From: Bacteroides zhangwenhongii
GTDB taxonomy: Bacteria; Bacteroidota; Bacteroidia; Bacteroidales; Bacteroidaceae
DNA length: 64,000 nt
Assembly: GCF_009193325.2 (NCBI RefSeq)
Contig: NZ_CP059856.1
Span: forward strand, 1,550,001 to 1,614,000
Reading direction: 5' to 3'
Every line of letters starts with the position of its first letter. The first letter of the stretch is position 1. A program made the translations under genes and the position numbers. The notes under the pieces are model-generated. The model did no database searches. It was not told the origin of the DNA and saw only the letters and a list, made by a program, of their open reading frames with translations. Positions 8,742 through 19,362 of this stretch are shown one piece after another.

Positions 8742-11321
8742 CTATTCCTCAATGTTATTACTTTCGTTCTCATTTACATCTGACGTATCATCATTGTCAA
8801 TATCAGGAGCATCAGTATTAGGATCACTCACAATAGTACCCTCTACTTCTTCTTCCGGTATTTCATCCTCAAGACTTTCAGTCATGACTTTACATACTGA
8901 ACCAATCTGATCATTGCGTTTTTCAAGATTAATCAAACGGACACCTTGGGTAGCACGCCCCATGATACGAACATCTTCTACCTTCAAACGAATTGTGATA
9001 CCGGATTTATTGATAATCATCAAATCATTTTCATCTGTTACAGATTTAATCGTTACCAATTTACCCGTTTTTTCAGTAATATTCATTGTTTTCACCCCCT
9101 TACCTCCACGGTTGGTCTTACGATAGTCTTCAATTTCAGAACGTTTACCATATCCTTGCTCAGAAACAACCATTACAGATTCTGTCTCCAAGTCCTTAAT
9201 GCAAATCATTCCCACAACTTCATCCTGGCCATCGTTATCTAATGTAATACCACGCACACCCGTTGCTGTACGTCCCATAACGCGCACTGCTGCTTCATGG
9301 AAACGAATTGCACGTCCATTACGGTTGGCTATGATAATTTCATTATTTCCATTCGTCATACGAACTTCGATAACACTGTCATCTTCACGAATCGTAATAG
9401 CATTTACACCATTCTGGCGAGGACGAGAATATTGTTCTAACAATGTTTTCTTTATTACACCTTTCTTAGTACAGAATAATACATAGTGGCTATTGATGAA
9501 CTCTGAATCCTCTAAACTCTTCACACGCAAATATGCCGTTACATTATCATCTGAATCAATATTCAACAAATTCTGAATAGCACGCCCCTTAGAGTTCTTC
9601 GTTCCTTCAGGTATCTCATACACTTTCAACCAATAACACTTACCTTTTTGTGTAAAGAACATCATGGTATTGTGCATGGTAGCCGGATAAATATGCTCTA
9701 CAAAGTCTTCATCACGAGTTTCTGTTCCCTTAGAACCTACCCCACCACGATTCTGTGCGCGGAATTCTGTTAAAGGAGTACGCTTGATATATCCCATATG
9801 AGAAATGGTGATAATCATCTGGTCATCAGCGTAGAAATCTTCCGGATTAAACTCTTCAGAAGAATATACAATCTCAGAACGGCGTTCATCCCCATATTTT
9901 GCTTTCACTTCCAGTAGTTCATCTTTCATTACCTTACGGCATACTTCATCATCAGCCAGAATACTTTCCAAATAAGCAATCTGCTTCATGATTTCCTCGT
10001 ATTCCGCATGAAGCTGATCCTGCATCAAACCGGTCAACTGGCGCAAACGCATTTCTACAATAGCACGCGACTGAATTTCTGTCAGATTGAAGCGTTCTAT
10101 CAAGCCTGCTATAGCATCATTGGGCGTTTTAGCAGCACGGATAATACGAATTACTTCATCAATATTATCCGAAGCAATAATTAAACCTTCAAGAATATGT
10201 GCCCGCTCTTTTGCTTTACGAAGTTCGAACTGGGTACGACGAATTACGACCTCGTGTCTATGTTCTATGAAATATTTTATTAAATCTCTCAGATTTAATG
10301 TCTTTGGACGTCCGTGTATCAAAGCAACATTATTCACACCAAAAGATGTCTGTAAAGCTGTCATCTTATAAAGTTTATTCAGCACTACACTTGCATTTGC
10401 ATCACGTTTTACGTCAATAACGATACGCATACCATCACGGTCAGACTCATCATTAGCATTCGAGATACCTTCTATTTTCTTATCGTTAACAAGGTCAGCG
10501 ATATACTTAATCAATTCTGCCTTATTTACATTATAGGGAATCTCGGTGATTACAATTTTATCATGCGCCTGCCCGCTTTCAATTTCAGCTCTCGCACGCA
10601 TAACCACACGTCCACGACCTGTCAGATAAGCCTCACGCACACCACTTACACCATATATATATCCGCCTGTAGGAAAGTCCGGAGCTTTCACAAACTCCAT
10701 CAACTCTTCCACTGTAATTTCCGGATTATCAATATATGCATCACAAGCATCTATAACTTCAGAAAGATTATGTGGAGGCATATTGGTAGCCATACCCACG
10801 GCAATACCAGATGCACCATTCACTAAAAGATTAGGAATTCGAGTTGGCATTACCTTAGGTTCAACCAAAGTATTATCAAAGTTAGGCTCAAAATCTACGG
10901 TTTCCTTATACAAGTCATCCATCATCGCTTCACCCAACTTATTAAGACGTGCCTCCGTATAACGCATAGCAGCAGGGCTATCACCGTCTACCGAACCAAA
11001 GTTACCCTGTCCGTCTACCAAAGGATAACGCATCGCCCACTCCTGAGCCATACGAACCATTGCAAGATAAACAGAAAAATCTCCATGAGGATGATACTTA
11101 CCAAGTACTTCACCAACAATTCTGGCCGATTTCTTATAAGGTTTATCTGAAGTATTACCCAATTCCATCATTCCGTATAAAATTCTACGGTGAACGGGCT
11201 TAAATCCATCTCTAACATCCGGAAGGGCACGCGAAACGATGACCGACATAGAGTAGTCAATGTACGATGACTTCATTTCCTCCTCGATGTTAATCTTTAT
11301 AATTCTGTCTTGTTCAAGCAT
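8742..11321 (-). CDS. gyrA: DNA gyrase subunit A
   Basis: 859 residues, full length for the family. The breakage-reunion domain carries the catalytic tyrosine in AAMRYTEAR (Tyr121), and the C-terminal beta-pinwheel begins after a GyrA-box-like QNRGGVG near residue 530, with a second TNRGGKG. The C terminus is an acidic D/E/N tail. GyrA with GyrB introduces negative supercoils. The quinolone-pocket stretch is [10 protein letters not shown] at 77-86: Phe82 (codon TTT) stands where a serine is usual, the change associated with fluoroquinolone resistance in Bacteroides. It is divergent from clpC, with a 358-bp intergenic region, and upstream of a TPR gene. Confidence 0.97.
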   Translation of the reverse strand: MLEQDRIIKINIEEEMKSSYIDYSMSVIVSRALPDVRDGFKPVHRRILYGMMELGNTSDKPYKKSARIVGEVLGKYHPHGDFSVYLAMVRMAQEWAMRYPLVDGQGNFGSVDGDSPAAMRYTEARLNKLGEAMMDDLYKETVDFEPNFDNTLVEPKVMPTRIPNLLVNGASGIAVGMATNMPPHNLSEVIDACDAYIDNPEITVEELMEFVKAPDFPTGGYIYGVSGVREAYLTGRGRVVMRARAEIESGQAHDKIVITEIPYNVNKAELIKYIADLVNDKKIEGISNANDESDRDGMRIVIDVKRDANASVVLNKLYKMTALQTSFGVNNVALIHGRPKTLNLRDLIKYFIEHRHEVVIRRTQFELRKAKERAHILEGLIIASDNIDEVIRIIRAAKTPNDAIAGLIERFNLTEIQSRAIVEMRLRQLTGLMQDQLHAEYEEIMKQIAYLESILADDEVCRKVMKDELLEVKAKYGDERRSEIVYSSEEFNPEDFYADDQMIITISHMGYIKRTPLTEFRAQNRGGVGSKGTETRDEDFVEHIYPATMHNTMMFFTQKGKCYWLKVYEIPEGTKNSKGRAIQNLLNIDSDDNVTAYLRVKSLEDSEFINSHYVLFCTKKGVIKKTLLEQYSRPRQNGVNAITIREDDSVIEVRMTNGNNEIIIANRNGRAIRFHEAAVRVMGRTATGVRGITLDNDGQDEVVGMICIKDLETESVMVVSEQGYGKRSEIEDYRKTNRGGKGVKTMNITEKTGKLVTIKSVTDENDLMIINKSGITIRLKVEDVRIMGRATQGVRLINLEKRNDQIGSVCKVMTESLEDEIPEEEVEGTIVSDPNTDAPDIDNDDTSDVNENESNNIEE

Positions 11322-11679
11322 TTAAAATGATTATTAATTATACATTCTACGGTTTGTAAAAAACCACGCTAAAGTACTACTTTTCCCGGATATACGAAAG
11401 TTTTTGGAAAGAAAGTTTTATTATGAATGGAATGATACCCAACTAAGCTTTAAAATACGAAAACAAAAAGAGAAAAATAATAAATTAGGCTATAAAGGCT
11501 ATGGAATATCGGCAAAAAACATCCAGCCATTTGTTATACCTTATTATATATAACGCAAATGTAGCATTTTTATGGCACGCCATTTGTAGATATAAGAAAT
11601 AAAGCAAATATTGCAATACAAACTTGATTTAATGCGTATATTTGCGAGTGAATAACCCTTAGAAAAGAAGGAAGAAAGT
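11322..11679. other. gyrA-clpC divergent intergenic region
   Basis: 358 bp without a credible gene. It should hold both promoters. For clpC a -7 box is clear at 11637. For gyrA the best candidate is the near match TACTTTAG on the minus strand at 11369-11376. The middle is AT-rich and I see no strong hairpin or repeat. Confidence 0.6.
11637..11644 (+). promoter_or_regulatory. -7 element of clpC
   Basis: TATATTTG fits the Bacteroides -7 consensus TAnnTTTG, 36 bp before the start codon. A TTG 23 bases upstream is a weak -33 candidate. Confidence 0.6.
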
Positions 11680-14208
11680 ATGAATAATCAATTCTCACAA
11701 AGAGTTTCCGACATTATCGTCTATAGTAAAGAAGAAGCGAATCGGTTGAGAAGTAGGTACATAGGTCCAGAACACCTGCTTCTAGGTATGCTCCGTGACG
11801 GTGAAGGAAAAGCTATCGAGATATTGTCTAAACTCAATCCCAATCTGACTACCATCAAACAGCAGATTGAAGCTCAGCTAAAGGTAGAAGCTGATGATAT
11901 GTTATTACCTGACGCAGAGGTGTCGTTGTCTAATGACGCGGCAAAAATATTAAAAATGTGTATTTTAGAAGCACGTGGAATGAAAAGTAACATCGCTGAC
12001 ACAGAACATGTTCTGTTGGCAATTTTAAGAGAAAAGAAGAATGTAGCAGCCTCCATACTTGAAGCAAATAACATCAATTATGCAAAAGTATTGGAACAGG
12101 TAACATTGCAACCAGACATAAATGCTGGAATGTTTACTGAAGATGACGATGAAGACGAAGAAATGTCTTCCCCCCGCTCAAGCGGAAGAGGCAATTCTGA
12201 AGAGCGCCAACAGGCACAAACAGCTTCGAAAAAGCCATCTAATGACACACCTGTACTTGACAATTTCGGTACGGATATGACAAAAGCGGCAGAAGAAGGA
12301 AAATTAGATCCAGTAGTCGGCAGAGAAAAAGAAATTGAACGTTTGGCCCAAATCTTAAGCCGCCGTAAAAAAAACAACCCTATTCTAATAGGTGAACCGG
12401 GTGTAGGGAAATCAGCTATTGTTGAGGGACTTGCTTTAAGAATTACTCAGAAAAAGGTTTCACGAATTTTGTTTGATAAACGAGTTGTGGCTCTGGATAT
12501 GACAGCTGTCGTAGCAGGTACCAAATATCGCGGACAATTTGAAGAGCGTATTCGTTCCATTCTAAATGAGTTACAGAGAAATCCCAATGTAATTCTGTTT
12601 GTCGATGAGATTCACACAATTGTAGGTGCAGGGTCGGCTGCAGGCTCTATGGACGCTGCAAATATGTTAAAACCGGCATTGGCTAGAGGAGAAATACAAT
12701 GTATTGGCGCTACCACCCTTGATGAGTATCGTAAAAATATTGAAAAAGACGGTGCTCTTGAACGTCGTTTCCAAAAAGTAATAGTAGAACCAACTACGGC
12801 TGAGGAAACTCTTCAAATTTTACATAACATCAAGGACAAGTATGAAGACCATCATAATGTTTTTTATACTGATGAAGCATTGGAAGCATGTGTCAAGCTG
12901 ACAGACCGCTATATCACAGATCGTAATTTCCCTGATAAGGCTATTGATGCTTTGGATGAAGCCGGTTCACGGGTACATCTTACCAACATTAATGTTCCTA
13001 AAGAGATAGAAGAGCAGGAAAAATTGATCGAAGAAGCTAAAAGTAAGAAAAATGAAGCAGTTAAATCTCAGAACTTTGAACTTGCAGCCAGCTTTCGGGA
13101 TAAAGAAAAAGAATTTTCTCTTCGATTAGACGAGATGAAAAAAGAGTGGGAAGCCAGTCTGAAGGAAAATAGGCAGACCGTTGATGCAGAAGAGATCGCC
13201 AACGTTATATCAATGATGTCAGGTATTCCTGTACAACGTATGGCACAAGCCGAAGGTATTAAGCTAGCCGGCATGAAAGAAGATCTGCAATCTAAAGTCA
13301 TAGCGCAAGATACGGCCATAGAAAAGTTGGTAAAAGCAATATTGCGAAGCCGTGTAGGATTAAAAGATCCCAATAAGCCAATTGGCACATTCATGTTCTT
13401 AGGCCCAACGGGGGTTGGTAAAACCCATTTAGCCAAAGAATTAGCCAAATATATGTTTGGTTCAGCCGATGCACTGATTCGTATAGACATGAGTGAGTAC
13501 ATGGAAAAATTTACGGTTTCACGACTGGTCGGAGCACCTCCGGGATACGTAGGATATGAAGAAGGGGGACAATTAACAGAAAAAGTACGCCGCAAACCAT
13601 ATTCTATTGTATTGCTTGATGAAATAGAAAAAGCGCATCCAGATGTATTCAATATCTTGCTTCAAGTGATGGATGAAGGACGTCTGACTGACAGTTATGG
13701 CAGGATGGTAGACTTTAAAAACACTGTTATCATCATGACCTCCAATATCGGAACCCGTCAGTTGAAAGAATTTGGACGAGGGGTCGGATTTGCAACACAA
13801 AGCCGACTTGATGACAAGGAATTCTCGCGAAGTGTAATCCAAAAAGCTTTAAATAAATCATTCGCTCCTGAATTTATTAATCGAGTAGATGAAATTATCA
13901 CATTCGACCAACTCTCTCTGGAAGCAATTACAAAGATTATTGATATAGAGCTGAAAGGATTATATAATAGAATTGAATCTATTGGATATAAATTAATTAT
14001 CGAAGATAAAGCGAAAGAGTTCATAGCAACCAAAGGATACGATGTGCAATATGGTGCCCGTCCTTTAAAACGAGCTATTCAAACCTATTTGGAAGACGGG
14101 TTATCAGAACTCATCATTTCTTCGTCTTTAAAAGAAAAAGACATCATTCAAGTCTCTCTTAATGGAGAAAAAGGTGAATTAGAAATGAAAGCTATTACTC
14201 AAGAATAA
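11680..14208 (+). CDS. clpC: ClpC-type AAA+ ATPase (Clp protease unfoldase)
   Basis: 842 residues. Clp N-domain repeats at about 1-145, a variable acidic/Ser/Gln linker at about 145-185, first AAA domain with Walker A GEPGVGKS near 238 and Walker B FVDEIHT, a UVR-like middle segment near 450-480 ([14 protein letters not shown]), and a second AAA domain with Walker A GPTGVGKT near 575 and LLDEIEKAH. The short middle region fits ClpC rather than ClpB. It unfolds substrates for ClpP in the cytoplasm. It is followed by a strong terminator and divergent from gyrA. Confidence 0.95.
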   Translation: MNNQFSQRVSDIIVYSKEEANRLRSRYIGPEHLLLGMLRDGEGKAIEILSKLNPNLTTIKQQIEAQLKVEADDMLLPDAEVSLSNDAAKILKMCILEARGMKSNIADTEHVLLAILREKKNVAASILEANNINYAKVLEQVTLQPDINAGMFTEDDDEDEEMSSPRSSGRGNSEERQQAQTASKKPSNDTPVLDNFGTDMTKAAEEGKLDPVVGREKEIERLAQILSRRKKNNPILIGEPGVGKSAIVEGLALRITQKKVSRILFDKRVVALDMTAVVAGTKYRGQFEERIRSILNELQRNPNVILFVDEIHTIVGAGSAAGSMDAANMLKPALARGEIQCIGATTLDEYRKNIEKDGALERRFQKVIVEPTTAEETLQILHNIKDKYEDHHNVFYTDEALEACVKLTDRYITDRNFPDKAIDALDEAGSRVHLTNINVPKEIEEQEKLIEEAKSKKNEAVKSQNFELAASFRDKEKEFSLRLDEMKKEWEASLKENRQTVDAEEIANVISMMSGIPVQRMAQAEGIKLAGMKEDLQSKVIAQDTAIEKLVKAILRSRVGLKDPNKPIGTFMFLGPTGVGKTHLAKELAKYMFGSADALIRIDMSEYMEKFTVSRLVGAPPGYVGYEEGGQLTEKVRRKPYSIVLLDEIEKAHPDVFNILLQVMDEGRLTDSYGRMVDFKNTVIIMTSNIGTRQLKEFGRGVGFATQSRLDDKEFSRSVIQKALNKSFAPEFINRVDEIITFDQLSLEAITKIIDIELKGLYNRIESIGYKLIIEDKAKEFIATKGYDVQYGARPLKRAIQTYLEDGLSELIISSSLKEKDIIQVSLNGEKGELEMKAITQE

Positions 14209-14250
14209 GATTATATTGTCCATGTTTGGAATCAATATTAAGTATGTCAT

Positions 14251-14282
14251 AATGTCAGACCTTCGGGTCTGGCATTTTTTTT
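14251..14282 (+). terminator. Terminator of clpC
   Basis: 11-bp stem with one G-U pair (arms 14251-14261 and 14265-14275) followed by eight or more T. Confidence 0.9.
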
Positions 14283-14345
14283 GTCTCTACCTAAGTAAGT
14301 ATCAATTAAAATTAATCAATAGATAAACTAAAAAATATACGTATT

Positions 14346-16391
14346 ATGCAGAAAGGTAATATTGGAGTTACAACAGAGAACATTTTTCCTATTATCAAAA
14401 AGTTCTTGTACAGTGACCATGAGATTTTTCTTCGTGAGTTAGTATCCAATGCAGTAGACGCTACTCAGAAGCTGAATACACTAGCTTCTATCGGAGAGTT
14501 TAAAGGTGAGTTAGGTGATTTAACCATTCATGTTGAATTAGGCAAAGATACTATTACCATTTCCGATCGCGGTATTGGTCTGACTGCAGAAGAAATCGAA
14601 AAGTATATCAATCAGATTGCATTCTCTGGAGCAAATGATTTCCTCGAGAAATACAAAAATGACGCAAATGCCATCATTGGTCATTTCGGATTAGGTTTCT
14701 ATTCTGCTTTTATGGTTGCAAAGAAAGTAGAAATAATCACTAAGTCATATAAAGACGGTGCACAAGCTGTAAAATGGACTTGTGACGGTAGTCCTGAATT
14801 TACAATTGAAGAAGTGGAAAAAGCAGATCGAGGCTCGGATATCATCTTGTACATTGATGATGACTGCAAGGAATTTCTTGAAGAAGCCCGTATTTCCGGA
14901 CTTTTGAAGAAATATTGCAGTTTCCTTCCTGTTCCTATTGCATTTGGGAAGAAAAAAGAATGGAAAGATGGCAAACAGATAGATACAGCCGAAGATAATA
15001 TCATCAATGATACAACTCCCCTATGGACTCGCAAACCTAGCGAACTATCGGATGAAGATTACAAATCATTCTATAGTAAGTTGTATCCGATGTCTGACGA
15101 ACCACTTTTCTGGATTCATCTGAATGTCGACTACCCATTCCATTTGACTGGAATTCTTTATTTCCCGAAAGTAAAAAGCAATATTGAACTAAATAAAAAC
15201 AAGATTCAATTATATTGCAATCAGGTATATGTTACAGATTCTGTTGAAGGTATTGTGCCGGACTTCTTGACACTGTTGCATGGAGTGATAGATTCTCCAG
15301 ATATTCCGTTGAATGTTTCCCGGTCATATTTGCAGAGTGATTCAAACGTGAAGAAAATTTCAACCTATATCACAAAGAAAGTTTCCGACCGTCTGCAATC
15401 CATCTTCAAGAATGATCGCAAACAATTTGAAGAAAAGTGGAATGATTTAAAAATATTTATCAATTATGGAATGCTCACACAAGAGGATTTCTATGATAAA
15501 GCGCAAAAATTTGCCCTTTTCACCGATACAAATGACAAGCATTACACATTTGAAGAATACCAGACTCTTATTAAAGATAATCAAACAGATAAAGATGGAA
15601 ATCTGATCTATCTGTATGCTAACAACAAAGATGAACAATATAGTTACATTGAAGCTGCCACCAATAAAGGATACAATGTTTTGCTTATGGATGGCCAGTT
15701 AGACGTAGCTATGATAAGCATGTTGGAACAAAAGCTGGAGAAGTCCCGCTTCACCCGTGTTGATAGTGATGTTATCGACAATCTTATCGTTAAAGAAGAT
15801 AAGAAAGGCGAAATATTGGAAGCAGACAAGCAAGATGCTATCACAACAGCCTTCAAAAGTCAACTTCCTAAAATGGACAAAGTCGAGTTCAATGTCATGA
15901 CACAAGCATTGGGAGAAAATTCTGCTCCAGTAATGATTACTCAAAGCGAATATATGCGTCGTATGAAAGAAATGGCGAACATACAAGCCGGAATGAGTTT
16001 CTATGGCGAAATGCCTGATATGTTCAATTTAATACTGAATTCCGATCACAAACTGATAAAGCAGGTATTAAATGAAGAAGAAGGAGCTTGCCATGCAGAA
16101 GTAACCCCGATACAATCTGAAATGGATAGCATCAACAAAAAACGCAATGAGCTGAAAGATAAGCAGAAAGGTAAGAAAGATGAAGATATCCCAACAGCTG
16201 AAAAAGATGAACTAAATGATTTAGATAAGAAATGGGATGATCTGAAGAGTAAGAAAGAAGCTATCTTCGCAGGTTATGCCAGCAATAATAAAGTTATCCG
16301 TCAACTGATTGACTTAGCTTTATTGCAAAATAATATGTTAAGAGGTGAAGCATTGAACAACTTCGTAAAACGTAGCATTGAGCTGATTTAA
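14346..16391 (+). CDS. htpG: HtpG, Hsp90-family chaperone
   Basis: 681 residues. The N-terminal GHKL ATPase domain shows LRELVSNAVDATQKL near 25-40, DRGIGL near 75 and GHFGLGFYSAFMVA near 115. Middle and C-terminal dimerisation domains follow. The C-terminal part contains a charged stretch near 590-640 rich in K, E and D, typical of Bacteroidetes HtpG and longer than in E. coli. It is an ATP-dependent cytoplasmic chaperone. It follows clpC after its terminator, so two proteostasis genes lie side by side but are probably transcribed separately. Confidence 0.95.
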   Translation: MQKGNIGVTTENIFPIIKKFLYSDHEIFLRELVSNAVDATQKLNTLASIGEFKGELGDLTIHVELGKDTITISDRGIGLTAEEIEKYINQIAFSGANDFLEKYKNDANAIIGHFGLGFYSAFMVAKKVEIITKSYKDGAQAVKWTCDGSPEFTIEEVEKADRGSDIILYIDDDCKEFLEEARISGLLKKYCSFLPVPIAFGKKKEWKDGKQIDTAEDNIINDTTPLWTRKPSELSDEDYKSFYSKLYPMSDEPLFWIHLNVDYPFHLTGILYFPKVKSNIELNKNKIQLYCNQVYVTDSVEGIVPDFLTLLHGVIDSPDIPLNVSRSYLQSDSNVKKISTYITKKVSDRLQSIFKNDRKQFEEKWNDLKIFINYGMLTQEDFYDKAQKFALFTDTNDKHYTFEEYQTLIKDNQTDKDGNLIYLYANNKDEQYSYIEAATNKGYNVLLMDGQLDVAMISMLEQKLEKSRFTRVDSDVIDNLIVKEDKKGEILEADKQDAITTAFKSQLPKMDKVEFNVMTQALGENSAPVMITQSEYMRRMKEMANIQAGMSFYGEMPDMFNLILNSDHKLIKQVLNEEEGACHAEVTPIQSEMDSINKKRNELKDKQKGKKDEDIPTAEKDELNDLDKKWDDLKSKKEAIFAGYASNNKVIRQLIDLALLQNNMLRGEALNNFVKRSIELI

Positions 16392-16423
16392 CATCGCCCC
16401 TTTTAAACATTACATAACTTTCA

Positions 16424-16467
16424 AAAGAGCATTCAACGTTAAATACACGTTGTAATGCTCTTTTTCA
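16424..16467 (+). terminator. Terminator of htpG
   Basis: AGAGCATT-CAACGT arm at 16426-16439 pairs with ACGTTG-T-AATGCTCT at 16447-16461, followed by TTTTTCATTTT. Confidence 0.85.
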
Positions 16468-16512
16468 TTTTAAAACAAGTGGCAAAATATCGATAAATTG
16501 AAAAGTATTGCA

Positions 16513-16520
16513 TATATTTG
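16513..16520 (+). promoter_or_regulatory. -7 element of the patatin-like gene
   Basis: TATATTTG matches TAnnTTTG. Transcription from it would begin near 16527, which excludes an upstream in-frame ATG at 16508 and supports the start at 16562. Confidence 0.6.
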
Positions 16521-16561
16521 AACACTTAATAGACAGAAATATCAATTGCTTGACTTGGGTT

Positions 16562-18862
16562 ATGAGAAAAATTCTTTTGGTGTTAATTACTTTATGGCTG
16601 ACTATTCCGGCTATCCATGCCCAAAAAGTAGGATTAGTATTAAGCGGTGGCGGCGCAAAAGGATTAACGCATATTGGTATTATCCGCGCTTTAGAAGAAA
16701 ACAATATACCTATTGATTATATTGCAGGTACCTCTATGGGGGCCATCATCGGCTCCTTATATGCTATGGGATATTCTCCCGATGATATGGTGGAACTGTT
16801 AAAGTCTGAAGACTTCAAACGATGGTATTCCGGAGAAGTGGAAGAAAAGTATGTATATCATTTCAAGAAAAATCTCCCGACTCCTGAATTCTTTAATATT
16901 CGTTTTTCATTCAAAGATTCGCTAAAGAACCTGAAACCACAATTTCTTCCCACCAGCGTAGTGAATCCGATTCAGATGAATCTCGTTTTTGTTGATCTGT
17001 ACGCACGTGCTACAGCTGCATGTAAAGGAGATTTTGATAAGCTCTTCGTACCTTTCCGTTGTATTGCGTCCGATGTATATAACAAGCAGCAATTGATAAT
17101 GAGAAACGGAGATCTAGGAGATGCGGTCAGAGCTTCAATGAGCTTTCCATTCATGTTCAAGCCTATTGAAATAAACAATGTGTTAGCTTATGATGGAGGG
17201 ATTTACAACAATTTCCCTACAGATGTCATGAAAGATGATTTTCATCCTGACATTATTATAGGAAGCATTGTATCTACCAATCCCACCAAGCCTAAAGAAG
17301 ATGACCTTATGAGTCAGATAGAAAATATGGTAATGCAAAAAACCGACTATTCCATTCCCGATTCTGTAGGAATATCTATGACTTTCAAATATGACAATGT
17401 CAATCTGATGGATTTCCAACGCATTGACGAACTGCATGATATAGGATATAATCGCACTATCAGCATGATGGACTCGATCAAGAGTCGCATTCACCGGCGT
17501 GTAAACGCAGACAATATACGTTTAAGAAGAATGGTGTATAAAAGCAATTTTCCCGAATTACGCTTTAAAAATATTATTATTGATGGCGCCAATCCCCAAC
17601 AACAAGCCTACATAAAAAGAGAATTTCATAAATCGGACAATAAAGAATTCACCTATGAGGATTTAAAACAAGGTTATTTTCGACTGCTTTCAGACAAAAT
17701 GATTTCTGAAATCATTCCTCATGCGATTTACAATCCGGAAGATGATACTTACGACCTGCATTTAAAAGTCAAACTAGAGAATAACTTTGCGGTAAGATTG
17801 GGTGGGAATATATCTACTTCCAACTCCAATCAGATTTATCTAGGACTGAGTTATCAGGATTTGAATTACTATGCTAAAGAATTCGTTCTTGATGGACAAC
17901 TTGGAAAGATCTATAACAATATCCAATTTATGGCAAAGATAGATTTCGCCACAGCTATACCTACGTCATATCGTCTCATAGGTTCAATCAGCACTTTCGA
18001 TTATTTCAAAAAAGACAAGCTTTTTTCTAGAAATGACAAGCCGGCTTTTAACCAAAAAGACGAACGCTTTTTAAAGTTACAAGTAGGCTTACCTTTTCTT
18101 TCAAGCAAACGAGCTGAATTCGGCATAGGAATCGCAAAAATAGAAGATAAATATTTTCAGAAAAACATCATAGATTTCGGGAATGACAAATACGACAAAA
18201 GCCGTTATAATTTATTAGGGGGATCCATTAGCTTTAATGGAAGCACCCTTAATGCCCGCCAATATCCCACACGTGGATACAGAGAAGCTCTTGTAGCCCA
18301 AATTTTTGTTGGAAGAGAACGATTCTATCCTGGTGAAGGGACAACTAGCGATAATAGTAATAGGAAACACCATTCTTGGCTGCAATTATCCTATATGAAG
18401 GAAAAATACCATAATATGAGTGAGCATTGGGTTTTGGGCTGGTATTTGAAAGCATTATATGCTTCCAAAAACTTTTCTGAGAATTATACAGCCACAATGA
18501 TGCAAGCTGGAGAATTCTCTCCCACATTACATAGTAAAATGACATATAATGAAGCTTTCCGTGCCAATCAGTTTGTAGGTGCCGGCATTCGGCCGGTTTA
18601 CCGTTTAAATCAAATGTTCCATCTTCGAGGAGAATTCTATGGATTTATGCCGATTTATCCGATTGAGAAAAACTCACTAAATAAAGCATACTATGGAAAA
18701 GCGTTTTCTAAATTCGAATATCTGGGAGAAATTTCTGTGGTATGCCAGTTACCTTTCGGAGACATCTCTGCGTATGTAAATCATTATAGTTCACCAAGAA
18801 AAGAGTGGAATGTGGGGTTAAGCATAGGTTTGCAACTGTTTAATTATCGGTTTATAGAATAA
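16562..18862 (+). CDS. Patatin-like phospholipase with C-terminal outer-membrane barrel
   Basis: 766 residues. Signal peptide at 1-20 (PAIHAQ). The patatin domain has the oxyanion motif GGGAKG at 29-34, the nucleophile elbow GTSMG with Ser58, and the partner Asp in YDGG near 210, so the Ser-Asp dyad is complete. Residues about 330-420 look like a POTRA domain and the rest is rich in alternating aromatic strands, ending NYRFIE, as in an Omp85-type barrel. This is the layout of PlpD-type autotransported lipases, placing the lipase at the outer membrane. An in-frame ATG at 16508 lies before the predicted transcription start and would spoil the signal peptide. Confidence 0.88.
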   Translation: MRKILLVLITLWLTIPAIHAQKVGLVLSGGGAKGLTHIGIIRALEENNIPIDYIAGTSMGAIIGSLYAMGYSPDDMVELLKSEDFKRWYSGEVEEKYVYHFKKNLPTPEFFNIRFSFKDSLKNLKPQFLPTSVVNPIQMNLVFVDLYARATAACKGDFDKLFVPFRCIASDVYNKQQLIMRNGDLGDAVRASMSFPFMFKPIEINNVLAYDGGIYNNFPTDVMKDDFHPDIIIGSIVSTNPTKPKEDDLMSQIENMVMQKTDYSIPDSVGISMTFKYDNVNLMDFQRIDELHDIGYNRTISMMDSIKSRIHRRVNADNIRLRRMVYKSNFPELRFKNIIIDGANPQQQAYIKREFHKSDNKEFTYEDLKQGYFRLLSDKMISEIIPHAIYNPEDDTYDLHLKVKLENNFAVRLGGNISTSNSNQIYLGLSYQDLNYYAKEFVLDGQLGKIYNNIQFMAKIDFATAIPTSYRLIGSISTFDYFKKDKLFSRNDKPAFNQKDERFLKLQVGLPFLSSKRAEFGIGIAKIEDKYFQKNIIDFGNDKYDKSRYNLLGGSISFNGSTLNARQYPTRGYREALVAQIFVGRERFYPGEGTTSDNSNRKHHSWLQLSYMKEKYHNMSEHWVLGWYLKALYASKNFSENYTATMMQAGEFSPTLHSKMTYNEAFRANQFVGAGIRPVYRLNQMFHLRGEFYGFMPIYPIEKNSLNKAYYGKAFSKFEYLGEISVVCQLPFGDISAYVNHYSSPRKEWNVGLSIGLQLFNYRFIE

Positions 18863-18890
18863 TTTTTCTACAAAAAAGTCGTTGAAAAGC

Positions 18891-18920
18891 TTGCTAGTTC
18901 GGGAAAAGTCCGTATCTTTG
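18891..18920 (+). promoter_or_regulatory. Promoter of the tRNA-Arg cluster
   Basis: TTG at 18891-18893, a 19-bp spacer, then TATCTTTG at 18913-18920: a full match to the Bacteroides housekeeping consensus. The first tRNA begins 21 bp further on. Confidence 0.85.
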
Positions 18921-18941
18921 CACCCGTTAAAACAAAATAAT

Positions 18942-19015
18942 GGTCGCGTAGCTCAACTGAATAGAGTAGCTGACTACGGATCAGCCGGTTACAGGTTTGA
19001 ATCCTGTCGCGATCA
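18942..19015 (+). tRNA. tRNA-Arg (anticodon ACG), copy 1
   Basis: 74 nt, no encoded CCA. Acceptor GGTCGCG pairs with CGCGATC, the anticodon loop is CTACGGA giving ACG, and the T loop is TTTGAATC. ACG would be read as inosine-CG after deamination. First of three tandem copies under one promoter. Confidence 0.95.
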
Positions 19016-19034
19016 CTTTTTGAATTAACAGAAT

Positions 19035-19108
19035 GGCCGCGTAGCTCAACTGAATAGAGTAGCTGACTACGGATCAGCCGGTTACAGGTTTGAATCCTGT
19101 CGCGGTCA
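19035..19108 (+). tRNA. tRNA-Arg (anticodon ACG), copy 2
   Basis: 74 nt. Identical to copy 1 except in the acceptor stem, where GGCCGCG pairs with CGCGGTC: base pair 3:70 is C-G instead of U-A, a compensatory double change. 19 bp after copy 1. Confidence 0.95.
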
Positions 19109-19127
19109 CAAGCAATTACTTATAAAA

Positions 19128-19201
19128 GGTCGCGTAGCTCAACTGAATAGAGTAGCTGACTACGGATCAGCCGGTTACAGGTTTGAATCCTGTCGCGATC
19201 A
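19128..19201 (+). tRNA. tRNA-Arg (anticodon ACG), copy 3
   Basis: 74 nt, identical to copy 1 including the U-A pair at 3:70. 19 bp after copy 2 and followed directly by a terminator. Confidence 0.95.
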
Positions 19202-19203
19202 CG

Positions 19204-19240
19204 AATCCTCTGCATTTCATGTGGAGGATTTCTTTTTTTG
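19204..19240 (+). terminator. Terminator of the tRNA-Arg cluster
   Basis: AATCCTC (19204-19210) pairs with GAGGATT (19224-19230), with further pairing inward, followed by TCTTTTTTT. Confidence 0.85.
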
Positions 19241-19259
19241 CCCCATTTCATCGAAAAAA

Positions 19260-19318
19260 TTCACCCTTCACCCTTCATCCAACTATTGATAATAGAGAAT
19301 GAAAAGGTGAAGGGCGAA
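19260..19318. repeat. Heptamer repeat inside a long imperfect hairpin
   Basis: Three tandem copies of TTCACCC-like units (19260-19280, third TTCATCC). The first 13 bases pair with 19306-19318 with one mismatch; inner stems TTCAT/ATGAA and CTATT/AATAG extend the hairpin. It lies between the tRNA terminator and the end of dapA and may terminate dapA transcripts. Confidence 0.6.
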
Positions 19319-19362
19319 CCCTTGTTAGATAAATATATCAGAAATTGATATATCTCCTGTAA

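Noticed and set aside
16508..16561. Upstream in-frame start for the patatin-like gene
   Set aside because: It overlaps the -7 promoter box and would bury the signal peptide 18 residues into the protein.
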